From an uncultured Prevotellaceae bacterium (GTDB taxonomy: Bacteria; Bacteroidota; Bacteroidia; Bacteroidales; Bacteroidaceae), in assembly GCA_902776475.1 (NCBI GenBank), contig CACYQD010000020.1:21788-85787 (forward strand): DNA of 64,000 nucleotides. The letters run 5' to 3'. Below the pieces are notes generated by a model that saw only the letters and a list, made by a program, of their open reading frames with translations, searched no databases and had not been told where the DNA came from. Shown piece after piece: positions 8,439 to 17,741 of this stretch. A program made the position numbers and the translations under genes. Position 1 is the stretch's first letter. Each line of letters starts with the position of its first letter.

Positions 8439-9671
8439 TTACATCTTTTGATCCAGATACTTACCTTTTTCCTCGTGGATGAAGTTGGGCAGGAAACGCT
8501 CCATGGCCTCCACGACCTCCACCTTCGTAAAATCAGGTTGTTTGAAAATATCCTCGAGCGAATGAAGGAAAGAGGTGACCTCCTCCATGCTCCGGCGGTG
8601 AGACCTGCCTATCACGCCCAGGGCGTCAAACCGGTCCATGTCCGTCTGCTCTCCCTCGACATAAAACTCCTCGAAACTCTTCTCTCCTGTAGTGTCACTC
8701 TTCGAATAGACCACGGGGTAATGCTTGCCTTCGGGAACCATCTGAGCAGCAAATGCCCGGGCCACCTCATCGTTGTCAAACAATTCCGGTTCATATCCCA
8801 GTTGGCGTACGAAATCATCACAGATGCCCGAGAACGTCTTCATCTGGCTCTCGTCAAGTTTCGGGAAGAACACCTCACCGCTCCTGCCAAGCATGCAGGC
8901 CAGCATACAGATCTGTCCGCTCTCCTCTGGTGAGACGAAGAAGCGTCTCACGTCAGAAGGTGCGGCGAGAGGTTGTCTCTTCATCAATCGCTGCAACCAT
9001 CCGTCGAGCAACGACCCGTTGCTGAACGCCACATTGGCAAACCTTGCCGTAGTCACGGGATACAGGTCGGAATAAGCCATGATGAGGTCCTCCATGATGC
9101 GCTTGCTCGCCCCCATGATATTGACGGGGTTGGCCGCCTTGTCTGTAGATACACAGAAGAAATGTCTCGGCGGAAATTCCCGCAGCAAGTCAAGCAACCA
9201 TTTGGCCTTGAAGAGGTTGTTCTCAATCAGCGCCTCAACGGAATAGCGGTCTTTCTCGCTTCTGACATGCTTATGAGCCGAGAAGTTGGCCACGATGTCA
9301 AATCCCCCGTTTTCACGGAAGATACTCTCAAAGATGGGATGGTGGAAATCAAGCGTATAGGTGCGATAATCCTCAGGCACGAACATCTGATAGGAGGACC
9401 GCAGGTCACGTGTGAGTTCCACGAGACCGTTCTCGCTCAGATCGACCACCACCAGTTGCGCGGGTTGGAATGGCAATACAGCTTTGATAAATGAAGAGCC
9501 TATTGAACCGGCACCTCCTATCACCAGAACTCTACTGTCCTTGATTTCCTTTTCCAATAGTGCGTGATTCTGCATGATATCATGCAGGAACAAGCTTGTT
9601 TCGCGTTTTGTGATGAATTGAGAGATAAAGTCGTTAATGTTCAGCATCATGATGTCAAGGGATTGGAGCAT
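8439..9671 (-). CDS. Nucleotide-sugar 4,6-dehydratase (LegB/FlaA1-like)
   Basis: A 410-residue extended SDR lacking the membrane domain of the large CapD/WbpM enzymes. It has VLVIGGAGSIGSSF (about residue 49), VVDLSENGLVELTRDLR, NFSAHKHVRSEKD, and the FCVSTDKAANPVNIMGASK block with the catalytic Lys. It would dehydrate UDP- or GDP-N-acetylhexosamine to the 4-keto-6-deoxy form used by the next enzyme. It is the first gene of the operon; a TAATTTTG box on the minus strand at 9689-9696 sits just upstream. Because that box is very close, initiation at 9650 (the second ATG, MLNINDF) is also possible. Confidence 0.85.
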   Translation of the reverse strand: MLQSLDIMMLNINDFISQFITKRETSLFLHDIMQNHALLEKEIKDSRVLVIGGAGSIGSSFIKAVLPFQPAQLVVVDLSENGLVELTRDLRSSYQMFVPEDYRTYTLDFHHPIFESIFRENGGFDIVANFSAHKHVRSEKDRYSVEALIENNLFKAKWLLDLLREFPPRHFFCVSTDKAANPVNIMGASKRIMEDLIMAYSDLYPVTTARFANVAFSNGSLLDGWLQRLMKRQPLAAPSDVRRFFVSPEESGQICMLACMLGRSGEVFFPKLDESQMKTFSGICDDFVRQLGYEPELFDNDEVARAFAAQMVPEGKHYPVVYSKSDTTGEKSFEEFYVEGEQTDMDRFDALGVIGRSHRRSMEEVTSFLHSLEDIFKQPDFTKVEVVEAMERFLPNFIHEEKGKYLDQKM

Positions 9672-9856
9672 TTCTTCTATAGACAGGGCAAAATTAGCAA
9701 AAAATCTGAAAAATGCGCTTTATTCCTTGGTTTAATTTATCTGGCGGTCGGAAAAACCAGAGAAAACCCAACTTGGCATCCCGACAAGTCATGGGACATC
9801 CGTCTTGGATCATGGATCCAACTGCAATAATCTTCTGAAATATCAGAGGCCCAATG

Positions 9857-9905
9857 AAACCGCTCAGGGGGGTGCGCCGTGAAAAGCACACCCCCTGAGC
9901 GGTTT
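9857..9905 (-). terminator. Strong hairpin terminator
   Basis: A 15-bp perfect stem (AAACCGCTCAGGGGG with its complement at 9891-9905) around a loop of about 19 nt. It lies just beyond the stop of the 83-residue minus-strand gene and ahead of the polysaccharide operon promoter, insulating the two units. Confidence 0.75.
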
Positions 9906-9926
9906 TGGTGGGGTTCTGTCGGGATT

Positions 9927-10178
9927 TTAGTCGATGGGGTGGAAATTGTCGCGTTCCCCTGCGATGTAGGCTTTGCCGTCCTGTACGAGGTAGATGCCCA
10001 GGTCGGTGAAATAGCCTGTGGTCTGCATCTGTCTCAGGCAGTCGAAAGCCACCTCAGGAGACTCGTAAGCCTTGGCCTGTGTGAGTTCGTTGCAGAAAGC
10101 CATCTGCTTGTCCTCGCTGTTGAACACGGATACCCACTCGTTTTTCTCTCTGTCGCCGATGACGAAAATCTGTTTCAT
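9927..10178 (-). CDS. Small hypothetical protein, 83 residues
   Basis: An 83-residue cytosolic-looking protein (starts MKQIFVIGDREKNEWVSVF) with no signal peptide, membrane segment or motif I recognise. It has its own TACCTTTG promoter box on the minus strand (10217-10224) and its own hairpin terminator, so it is a monocistronic unit between the polysaccharide operon and the acylation pair. Codon use matches the neighbourhood. Function unknown. Confidence 0.65.
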   Translation of the reverse strand: MKQIFVIGDREKNEWVSVFNSEDKQMAFCNELTQAKAYESPEVAFDCLRQMQTTGYFTDLGIYLVQDGKAYIAGERDNFHPID

Positions 10179-10244
10179 TGCTTTGTAGTATTATGTTATT
10201 GAATAATTTGTGCCTGCAAAGGTAATAGGTTTTTCGCTCGGTTG

Positions 10245-11165
10245 TCACTCTTCGCCGTGATTTTTCGACGTTAACGTTTTCATGAGATCCTGTGAGAACT
10301 CCGCCGCGCCTTTGGCATTGAGGTGCACGCCGTCCACAAACAGTTCATTGTTGTGAATGTATTTGGAGGAGGTCGTGAAGTCGAGGTATTCCACCCCCAT
10401 CTCGCGGCAGATGTCCTTGATGGGCTGGTAGCGCAGGCTATCAACGGGAGCGTACCATTTCGGCGAAGCCACGAAAACCAGTCTTGACCCTTTGGCGAGG
10501 TTGACGAATTTTCTCACATAGGACAGTTTCAGCGAGTCTGCCACGAAAGGCGGCGGAGCCGTTTCCTCCCTCACTTTCATCGGGTCGAACGCCCCCTTCT
10601 GCAATACCGCGCCGTGGTTCTCGTCCGGTTTCCACCGGTCCGGCGCTGATTTGAACAGACAGAGCGGGTTGTGGATGAAATTGGAGTTGAAGCGGTACAT
10701 ATTGCTCAGCATCTTGAAGGGTTCGAGGGCATCGACATCCCGATAAACCTCCTCCAGTCCATCCGTCTCGGTATGTATCTTCATCTGCGCCAACGACCGG
10801 TGGTTGTCGCTTTCGAGCACGTCAAACTCCGGGTTGACATCATAGATGATCAGTTGAGGCCGATGATGCTGCAGTGCCATGAGCAGTCTGCCATAAGCCA
10901 GGATGATGCCATTGCCGCTTGCCCCGCAGTTATAGCAAGAGCGGCCCGACAACTCACTGATGACCTTGGTGTCATAGTGGTATTCCGCCCTGGAGGAACC
11001 GAACACCAGGATATCCTCATCCACCTGGTGCCCGATGTAATTTTCCTTCCCCATCTCGCCGTCGTCCATCCTCTCGAACCAATGCCGGAAGACGACACCC
11101 ACGAGGATATCGACCACCATCATGGCTGCGGCAAGCATCAGGATTTTCAGGATAAAGCGTCTCAT
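10245..11165 (-). CDS. Membrane-anchored SGNH-hydrolase-like protein, MBOAT partner
   Basis: 306 residues with an N-terminal membrane anchor (about 7-26) and a periplasmic SGNH/AlgX-DltD-like domain: nucleophile block VFGSSRAEYHY (Ser57/58), GASGNG, YDVNPEFD, and a C-terminal DGVHLNAKG carrying the Asp-x-x-His pair. Such proteins complete acyl transfer to an exported polymer after the MBOAT partner moves the acyl group through the membrane. The MBOAT gene ends 3 bp upstream, so the two are certainly co-transcribed. Confidence 0.8.
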   Translation of the reverse strand: MRRFILKILMLAAAMMVVDILVGVVFRHWFERMDDGEMGKENYIGHQVDEDILVFGSSRAEYHYDTKVISELSGRSCYNCGASGNGIILAYGRLLMALQHHRPQLIIYDVNPEFDVLESDNHRSLAQMKIHTETDGLEEVYRDVDALEPFKMLSNMYRFNSNFIHNPLCLFKSAPDRWKPDENHGAVLQKGAFDPMKVREETAPPPFVADSLKLSYVRKFVNLAKGSRLVFVASPKWYAPVDSLRYQPIKDICREMGVEYLDFTTSSKYIHNNELFVDGVHLNAKGAAEFSQDLMKTLTSKNHGEE

Positions 11166-11168
11166 GGC

Positions 11169-12578
11169 TCAGAAATTAGCGTAAATAAACTGGTCGGCGC
11201 CAAACACCCCCGCCATCATGATCAGTGTCAGCAGTGCAATGTATGTTGTCCATCTCACCCATCCAAGGCGATGATGAAGAAGTTCCGCCTTTCCTGGGAA
11301 AAACTCATCCAACGTGTCCTTCACCACCAGAACCGCGATCGCTATGGCCGCATACTTCAGGTTGAGCGACACAAAGACTGTCATCGGCAGGCTGAAGTCA
11401 AAGATTCTCGTGATGACGCCCACAGCCTCCCCTATTGTAGGCATACGGAAGAAAATCCATGCGAAGTTGACCAACAGGAACGTAATGAGGATTTTGACCG
11501 CCCTACCCCATCTGCCATATTCGCACCGCTGTTGACCCAGCATTTTCTCGACGATTTGTGCGATGCCATGGAAGATACCCCAGATGATGAATGTCCAGTT
11601 GGCTCCGTGCCAGATTCCGCTCACCAGGAACGTGACGAAGATGTTCCAGTAATTCCTTGCCTTGCTGCACCGGCTCCCACCCAAAGGGATATAGACATAG
11701 TCTTTGAGCCAAGTGGAGAGCGAGATGTGCCATCGGTGCCAGAAATCCGTCACACTGACCGCGAAATACGGCCTGCGGAAGTTTTCCGTCAGTTCAAAGC
11801 CCAGCGTCTTGCCCACTCCGAGCGCCATGAGGGAATAGCCGGCGAAATCCGCATAAATCTGGATGGAGTACATCACGCTGGCCAGGAAGCACGTCACACC
11901 CGTATAGTTCTCATAGCTGTTGAGCACCGTGTCGGCATAGAGAGCCACCCTGTCGGCCACCACCACCTTCATCACCATACCCCATAGGATCATTTTCAGT
12001 CCCTCCACCGCTTTGGGATAGTCAAACCAAGGCCGCAGGTTTTTGATTTGCGGCAAGATGAGCGACGCCTTGTTGATAGGTCCTGAAAGGATGGACGGGA
12101 AGAAAGAGATGAACAAGGCATAATGGAGGAAATTCTGCTCTGGTTTCATACTCTTGAGATAGACATCCGCCAGATAGCCGATGGCCTGGAAGGTGAAGAA
12201 CGAGATGCCCACGGGGATGGCCCAATGGTGCCCCATCAGAGGAATTTGAAGTCCGATGGTAGCCAATAGAGCGGCAATGGTCTCATTGAGGAAATGGAAA
12301 TACTTGAAGAAAGCCAGCGGCGCGAGGGCTATCATGAGAGAGAGAACAAAAACGAGTTTCGGACGCCTTGTTCTCAGCAAGAGTCTTGCCCCGAGATAGG
12401 TGACGGTTGTCACCCCCATCAGAAAGAGGGCATGAGCCGGACTCCAGTGGATGTACAACGCATAGCTGACCAGCAACAGGTAGATGTTGCGCCACCTGTC
12501 ATGCCGCTTGGGAATGGCATAGTAGAGCAGGAAAAGCAGCGGATAGATCAGCAGGAAATGAATCGAATTGTAGATCAT
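11169..12578 (-). CDS. MBOAT family O-acyltransferase (AlgI/DltB-like)
   Basis: 469-residue multi-spanning protein beginning MIYNSIHFLLIYPLLFLLYY. The diagnostic MBOAT stretches are present: DFWHRWHISLSTWLKDYVY near 285 and VSGIWHGANWTFIIWG near 325, the latter with the conserved catalytic His. It should pass acetyl or another acyl group across the membrane to the SGNH-like partner encoded 3 bp downstream. The target polymer is unknown; proximity to the polysaccharide operon makes a capsule or exopolysaccharide plausible. Confidence 0.9.
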   Translation of the reverse strand: MIYNSIHFLLIYPLLFLLYYAIPKRHDRWRNIYLLLVSYALYIHWSPAHALFLMGVTTVTYLGARLLLRTRRPKLVFVLSLMIALAPLAFFKYFHFLNETIAALLATIGLQIPLMGHHWAIPVGISFFTFQAIGYLADVYLKSMKPEQNFLHYALFISFFPSILSGPINKASLILPQIKNLRPWFDYPKAVEGLKMILWGMVMKVVVADRVALYADTVLNSYENYTGVTCFLASVMYSIQIYADFAGYSLMALGVGKTLGFELTENFRRPYFAVSVTDFWHRWHISLSTWLKDYVYIPLGGSRCSKARNYWNIFVTFLVSGIWHGANWTFIIWGIFHGIAQIVEKMLGQQRCEYGRWGRAVKILITFLLVNFAWIFFRMPTIGEAVGVITRIFDFSLPMTVFVSLNLKYAAIAIAVLVVKDTLDEFFPGKAELLHHRLGWVRWTTYIALLTLIMMAGVFGADQFIYANF

Positions 12579-12630
12579 CGATTATATGGTATGCGCGTCA
12601 CACAATTGGCTTGCATGAGTCGGCAAGTTG

Positions 12631-13995
12631 CTAATATTTTTCAATAAAAAACCATTGGTTGCCTGTCGTTTTTGCGGGAAAACTGCCCGCCTCCGACTGC
12701 TTGCCTCTGCAGTCAATAACGTAGGTGTTGAGGACGGTTCCTCCAGGACTGACCCACAACTGCATCTGAACGTCACCCCATACGTTAGGGTCCACATCGT
12801 TGGAATAATCTATCCAAAGGCGATAGTAAGGATATTCGCGCTTGCAATCATCGCATCCATCGGTGGGAGGACCGGCATAATTGGTATGACTCTTAAGCAC
12901 CAATTTCTTGTTTTCAAGAAAATAACTCCACTCCTCTTCTCCATTTGAGGGTGTGTAATATGTGATGGCCACATGGTCCAGACGTCCATATTTGCTTTTC
13001 TCGGAGATTTGTCTAACGATATCCATCATTTTGTTGGCTTCACCATTCGCCGGCGCATTTCTGGCCTCAGCCGAGCGGCCATCGGCCTTGATGACGGAAT
13101 AGGAGACAACTTCCTCTCCGTTTTCTTCCTTGATATCTACAGCCACGTCTTCGCCCCATCCAGCGTACATTTTCTTATAGGACTGTCGTTTCTTCTCTAT
13201 TTCAGTTATTTTCTCAGTAGCCTCGGCAATGGTTATCTCGTTGCGAAGAACTTTCTCCTTGATGCCTTCACGCCAGCCTTGCACCTGTTGGTTAAGGTTC
13301 TTTTGACGTTGAAGATGACGCACCTGCCATTTGTAAACATCGGATGCCCAGTCTGCCGTCCATTCGTTATAGCGTTCGAAAATAAGTCCGACTGTATAAT
13401 CATTCATAACTTCCTCGACAGAAGATATTCCTGAAACGATGGAAGCTAAGTTGTCGGCATTGACTATAGTCGTTTTTCCTTCCTCGTAAGGGTTATGGGT
13501 CAAGGCTTCGTAACAAGCCTTGATGGGAGTATTCAATAAGTTTATGGTATGGTTTACCAGATCGTTAACCAACTGTGCTCCGCCCTGTGATAAGAATTTG
13601 TCCAAATTCTCCAAACGGTTCAACTCCCTGTTGTACATTTGGTATTCCTGTTTGAACTTCTTGAAATCCACATCTTCATCCAAATGATAGACGCAACGCG
13701 CCAATTGCTGGCCGTCGACCGTATATTTGGTGTCCATCGATTTGCCAGTGTCTTCGTATTCAAACTCCAACGTGGCAAGACTGTTTACGACCGACTGGGC
13801 CGTGCCATCCACGTTGAGCATGATGGTGGTCATGTCGTCGTCTGTAATTGTCATACTAACCAGGTTGCCATCACTGTCTGCGTGGTAGTTGACCAACTGG
13901 TGTCTTTCCTTATTATATGTTGCAACATCCAACTGAGCATGGGTCAGCATAGGAATAAACAAAGACGCTAAGATGAAAAAAACTGGCTTTCCCAT
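12631..13995 (-). CDS. Secreted hypothetical protein
   Basis: 454 residues with a signal peptide (MGKPVFFILASLFIPMLTHA, cleavage after about residue 20). The middle (about 120-290) is charged and helical, partly coiled-coil-like (NRELNRLENLDKF, KVLRNEITIAEATEKITEIE). The C-terminal part has CDDCKREYPYYR and ends WFFIEKY. No known domain recognised. It has its own promoter: TATATTTG box at 14053-14060 and TTTG at 14081-14084 (minus strand, 20-bp spacer). It lies 52 bp before the MBOAT gene, so it may or may not be functionally tied to acylation. Confidence 0.65.
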   Translation of the reverse strand: MGKPVFFILASLFIPMLTHAQLDVATYNKERHQLVNYHADSDGNLVSMTITDDDMTTIMLNVDGTAQSVVNSLATLEFEYEDTGKSMDTKYTVDGQQLARCVYHLDEDVDFKKFKQEYQMYNRELNRLENLDKFLSQGGAQLVNDLVNHTINLLNTPIKACYEALTHNPYEEGKTTIVNADNLASIVSGISSVEEVMNDYTVGLIFERYNEWTADWASDVYKWQVRHLQRQKNLNQQVQGWREGIKEKVLRNEITIAEATEKITEIEKKRQSYKKMYAGWGEDVAVDIKEENGEEVVSYSVIKADGRSAEARNAPANGEANKMMDIVRQISEKSKYGRLDHVAITYYTPSNGEEEWSYFLENKKLVLKSHTNYAGPPTDGCDDCKREYPYYRLWIDYSNDVDPNVWGDVQMQLWVSPGGTVLNTYVIDCRGKQSEAGSFPAKTTGNQWFFIEKY

Positions 13996-14052
13996 ATTTT
14001 TCTATGATTATGATGATGATTTTTCACTGTGATTCTGTCTATCTTCGAACTG

Positions 14053-14084
14053 CAAATATAATTGTTTTGATTTGATTTTGCAAA
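14053..14084 (-). promoter_or_regulatory. Bacteroidota-type promoter of the 454-residue secreted protein
   Basis: On the minus strand TTTG (14081-14084), 20 bp, TATATTTG (14053-14060), matching the housekeeping sigma consensus of Bacteroidota, about 57 bp before the start codon. Confidence 0.65.
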
Positions 14085-14190
14085 TAAGTTCAACATTAAT
14101 GACAGCGACTACAACCATTAGTTGGATGTAAGCCGCTGTCATTAATTCTGGGCTGCGTCCTGGAATCAGTACAGAGCACCGACATATCCT

Positions 14191-14221
14191 AAAAATGGGG
14201 GGAAGGCTGGCCTTCCCCCCA
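14191..14221 (-). terminator. Rho-independent terminator
   Basis: Perfect 11-bp GC-rich stem (GGGGGGAAGGC / GCCTTCCCCCC, loop TG) followed on the minus strand by ATTTTTAG. It ends the transcript of the 960-residue protein and the small peptide gene. Confidence 0.85.
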
Positions 14222-14278
14222 TCCGTAGAAGAGGTTACTATATAAAGGATTATCCTTTATTCATCGTTAAATATGTTT

Positions 14279-14461
14279 CTAGTCTTCCCAAAGAGAGGTA
14301 TTTGCAGGAATGTCCCAATCCTCGTCCTCGTCGAAACCACCTTCGTTGGAATCCATTGTGCTTGTAACTAATGACCCTCTAACTAATTCGATTTCTTCAA
14401 GTACGTCATTATTAATTGTCAAGCAAATATTATCTGTAACGGGCTTTATATATTTTTTCAT
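14279..14461 (-). CDS. Small acidic peptide of the MKKYIKP type
   Basis: About 60 residues starting MKKYIKPVTDNI and ending in a very acidic tail (GGFDEDEDWDIP). Short genes with this MKKYxKP start are common hypothetical genes in Prevotella and Bacteroides. I chose 14461 because it gives that family start; an in-frame ATG at 14485 would overlap the stop of the preceding gene by 4 bp (ATGA), so coupling by that start is also possible. Sequence here is AT-rich like the preceding gene. Function unknown. Confidence 0.6.
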   Translation of the reverse strand: MKKYIKPVTDNICLTINNDVLEEIELVRGSLVTSTMDSNEGGFDEDEDWDIPANTSLWED

Positions 14462-14481
14462 AATGCTTTTGCAGTTAATAA

Positions 14482-17364
14482 TCATTTGATAATTACTTTC
14501 TTACCATTCACAATATAGAGACCACGTGTGGTGGGAATTCCCTTGATTTTCTGTCCATTCAAATTGTAATAAACATCATTTTCAGAATTCTGGGAATTGA
14601 TTAATCTTGCATCAATATCATTTGTATCTGAACCTTCACTATCAAATGCGAGGTTATACATTAATGCCGAATTTGAATCGCTTATAGGAAGGTATGCTTG
14701 ATTGCCAGAACTTGAAATACCTTCTTTCCGAACTCTATAGAATCCTTCCTTTCCTATTTTTTGTTCATTCGTATTTTCATTATAAGCCTTATATGAAAGC
14801 GCATAATTGGTCTTTGAGGCTCCCTCAACAAAGGTGCCATTTGCAATGGCAGATTTTAGCTGATTATTGGGATATACTTCTGATACAAGTTTCTTCTTAG
14901 CATCAGTTGTTCCGTAGTCATGCATGTCAGGAACAAAAAGATGGAAACCGCCATTAAGTATTTCTACTTTGTTGCTTTCTATTTGTGTCTCATCTGGTTG
15001 CTCCACATCCACATAGCCAGAATTATTGTAGATAATGCAAGCGGCATTATTGTCTGTATAACCACCGTTTCCATTAGAGGGCACTGCATCCATGACCAAC
15101 GAAGCTCTTTCTTCAGTTATATTGTCGATACGAGTCAGCACCACATTATCACCATAGGTCTGTTTGTCAACGATGAAGGTCTGGAGATTTGATCCTGTCA
15201 TGTAACCTGTCAGTTCTGGATCAATCACACGGCCGCGGCTCTCAGAAGCCCAACCCTTGACATTCACTTTCTTCGGGTCATCTGAAACAGCAATTTTCTT
15301 AATAGTTACACCTGAGAAGAACAATGTTACGTCTTTTGTTCCATTATTATCACCTGGTATAACATAAATAACGTCTCCTGAATCATCATCTGCAGCGGAC
15401 ACCTCATACATCTTAGGGACATTCCCTTCTGTGCCAAAAACATTGTAAGATTGTTTGTATGCTGGATATCCATAATAATATCCTGCATTATAGAAAGGAA
15501 CCATCACCTTTTCGGGGGCATTGGGATAACTAGAATTACCGTATAAAGGATTATCCTTCTCTTCTTGTTCGATTTTATGAGCACGAACATAAATGGCATT
15601 ATTACTTGATACTTGGGGGATAATAATACTCCATCCCCACCAGTCTCTTTCTTCTTGAGCTATATTTAAGCCGTTTTCAGTCATTTCTAAAGAGCCATTA
15701 TATGCTGCATCAAGATTTGTTGGATAGAATCCCAAACCAGCAGTTTCAGGAATAATCGTTTTTCCATACCAAAGTTGGCTTCCCATACAAAACAAAATAT
15801 TGTGTCCTGCATCCACAGCAATACGATTATCTATACCATTTGTTGTATTGTTCCAATGATTCCTTATGAAGGTCGTTTCTCCTTGATTATCTTCTCCGGA
15901 TGCATAAATATCCTCTTGTTGCATAGCGGAAGAAGAATTAGGCTGAACGTCAGTGAAATCCCATGTATAAGGGTATCTCTTGTACTGAAGGTAACCTACA
16001 GACTGTGTACGCCATGCAAAGTCTGTACAATATTGAATTTTCTTTTCTGTATTATCTTCATTATAAGTTGCTTCATAAGTATGACAATTCAGACGCATTC
16101 TAAATGTTCCGAATTCTCCAACTTTAGATATATATTTAGTCTCAAAATCATTGACAGACTTAAAACGCCTGTTGTCGAAAGTTACGGTTCCTGTTGTGGA
16201 GATATTATCATAATCAACCGATGCGCGCTCTCCCAATCCATAATAATGTAGTTTATATGTACCAACAGCTCCGTCTTCGCCCAAATTGGTGTTGTCATAT
16301 TGTCCATTATTGAGCAATTGATATGTATCACCTTCTATTGTGTTCTCAGAAATTACTTCTGGAGAGTCATACACTTCCACGTATAAAAGCAGTAACCAAT
16401 CATCAGATGTTGTAGTAATCTTGAAATCTACTGATGTGGATTGAACACCAAAATGATATTCACCTCTGTAATTTTTATCTTTTCCATTATCGTAATCACC
16501 TCTCCACATACTTCCACCTATAATGTAATCGTAAGAGATAGGAGTATCTAGTGCGTCTGTGCCATTGGATATGGTCAGATGACGTTTGTCACCAGCTCGG
16601 GCCATCTTTATTCGAATGCGAGGATTATTACATTGCTGTAATATATCTGAAGGAATTACAATTGAACTTCCTCGTCCAAATGCCAAGTAACGATTATATT
16701 TATTAGAGTCATCACCATCAGCTGGATTATTAAGTCCAAATTTTCCTTGTTCAGCAGTAAATTTCAACCCATTGGGAATATCATTATTACTTACAAAATA
16801 TGTGGCATCTGTATTTTCTGTAACCCCCCAAGGATATGGTATATATTCCCTTGTTTCTGATGAACCTTCTCTACTAATTAGTTTTTGACTGCCGCTATTC
16901 CAATGCCCTGGATGAGTGTATTCAAAGTGTTTTGTATTGAAATCCCATACTCTGCGGAACATATTAAAATAAAGAATAAATTTACATTCGAATATTTGGC
17001 CTTCATGTTCTACATTGTTTCGAGCTGTTATCTCTATAGAACCTTTATTTCCAGTAAATTCTATACGGAATTTCGTATTATCACCATTTACATTTTTGCC
17101 ATTACTGCTTCTGTAGCCAATAAAAGTTACATCTATGTCACCTGATAAAGGAACCCACGAATAATCAAACTCTCCATAACCAAAATCTGGAAGCCAAAAC
17201 GCTTGATAACCACTGTCCCACCAAATTCGTTGTTCATGAACTTGTGTTACACTTGTATTTCCAGACATATTAACTTCTGGAAATTCGAAGGTAACTCCTC
17301 TTTCACCCCAAACACTTCCTACAAGTGCTAAGCACAATAAAGATAATAGTAATCTCTTCTTCAT
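14482..17364 (-). CDS. Large secreted protein with C-terminal sorting tail
   Basis: 960 residues with a signal peptide (MKKRLLLSLLCLALVGSVWG) and a C-terminal tail (YYNLNGQKIKG...GLYIVNGKKVIIK) typical of Prevotella proteins handled by the type IX secretion/sorting route. The body is rich in Asn, Tyr, Gly and beta-strand-like stretches with no enzyme motif I can name; it resembles large surface-exposed beta proteins. The gene is visibly more AT-rich than its flanks, which suggests relatively recent acquisition. It is co-transcribed with the small acidic peptide gene at its 3' end. Confidence 0.75.
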   Translation of the reverse strand: MKKRLLLSLLCLALVGSVWGERGVTFEFPEVNMSGNTSVTQVHEQRIWWDSGYQAFWLPDFGYGEFDYSWVPLSGDIDVTFIGYRSSNGKNVNGDNTKFRIEFTGNKGSIEITARNNVEHEGQIFECKFILYFNMFRRVWDFNTKHFEYTHPGHWNSGSQKLISREGSSETREYIPYPWGVTENTDATYFVSNNDIPNGLKFTAEQGKFGLNNPADGDDSNKYNRYLAFGRGSSIVIPSDILQQCNNPRIRIKMARAGDKRHLTISNGTDALDTPISYDYIIGGSMWRGDYDNGKDKNYRGEYHFGVQSTSVDFKITTTSDDWLLLLYVEVYDSPEVISENTIEGDTYQLLNNGQYDNTNLGEDGAVGTYKLHYYGLGERASVDYDNISTTGTVTFDNRRFKSVNDFETKYISKVGEFGTFRMRLNCHTYEATYNEDNTEKKIQYCTDFAWRTQSVGYLQYKRYPYTWDFTDVQPNSSSAMQQEDIYASGEDNQGETTFIRNHWNNTTNGIDNRIAVDAGHNILFCMGSQLWYGKTIIPETAGLGFYPTNLDAAYNGSLEMTENGLNIAQEERDWWGWSIIIPQVSSNNAIYVRAHKIEQEEKDNPLYGNSSYPNAPEKVMVPFYNAGYYYGYPAYKQSYNVFGTEGNVPKMYEVSAADDDSGDVIYVIPGDNNGTKDVTLFFSGVTIKKIAVSDDPKKVNVKGWASESRGRVIDPELTGYMTGSNLQTFIVDKQTYGDNVVLTRIDNITEERASLVMDAVPSNGNGGYTDNNAACIIYNNSGYVDVEQPDETQIESNKVEILNGGFHLFVPDMHDYGTTDAKKKLVSEVYPNNQLKSAIANGTFVEGASKTNYALSYKAYNENTNEQKIGKEGFYRVRKEGISSSGNQAYLPISDSNSALMYNLAFDSEGSDTNDIDARLINSQNSENDVYYNLNGQKIKGIPTTRGLYIVNGKKVIIK

Positions 17365-17687
17365 TTGTTTTTTGTTTAATTTTTGTTATTGATTAGTTAA
17401 AGAATAAATTTCGGCACAAAATTAATACATTTTGGAAATAAGTGTAAAATTCACAAGTATTTATTATTTTTTTTTATGATTCAAAAAAATGGAAAATGGG
17501 AAAAATGAGACATACAGAAAAGGTAATGAGACGTGGAGAAAAGTAGGATCTTTCGGCTCCAAATAAAGAGTGTAGAGTGATAAGTGAAGAGTTTGTCCCA
17601 TCACCTGGCCTTTCTGAGGGGCGAGGGATAATTGGAGACGCCACGATGTGCGTCTCTTCTTTTTATACTTATGAGAAATGGCCATGA

Positions 17688-17719
17688 TTTGTTTTTTTGG
17701 AAAAAAATGTGTAAATTCG
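17688..17719 (+). promoter_or_regulatory. Probable promoter of the LytTR regulator
   Basis: TTTG (17688-17691), 20 bp, TAAATTCG (17712-17719; one mismatch to TAnnTTTG), 22 bp before the ATG at 17742. The rest of the gap 17365-17741 is AT-rich and shows no gene. Confidence 0.45.
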
Positions 17720-17741
17720 CAGCGGAAATTAAAAAATTAGG

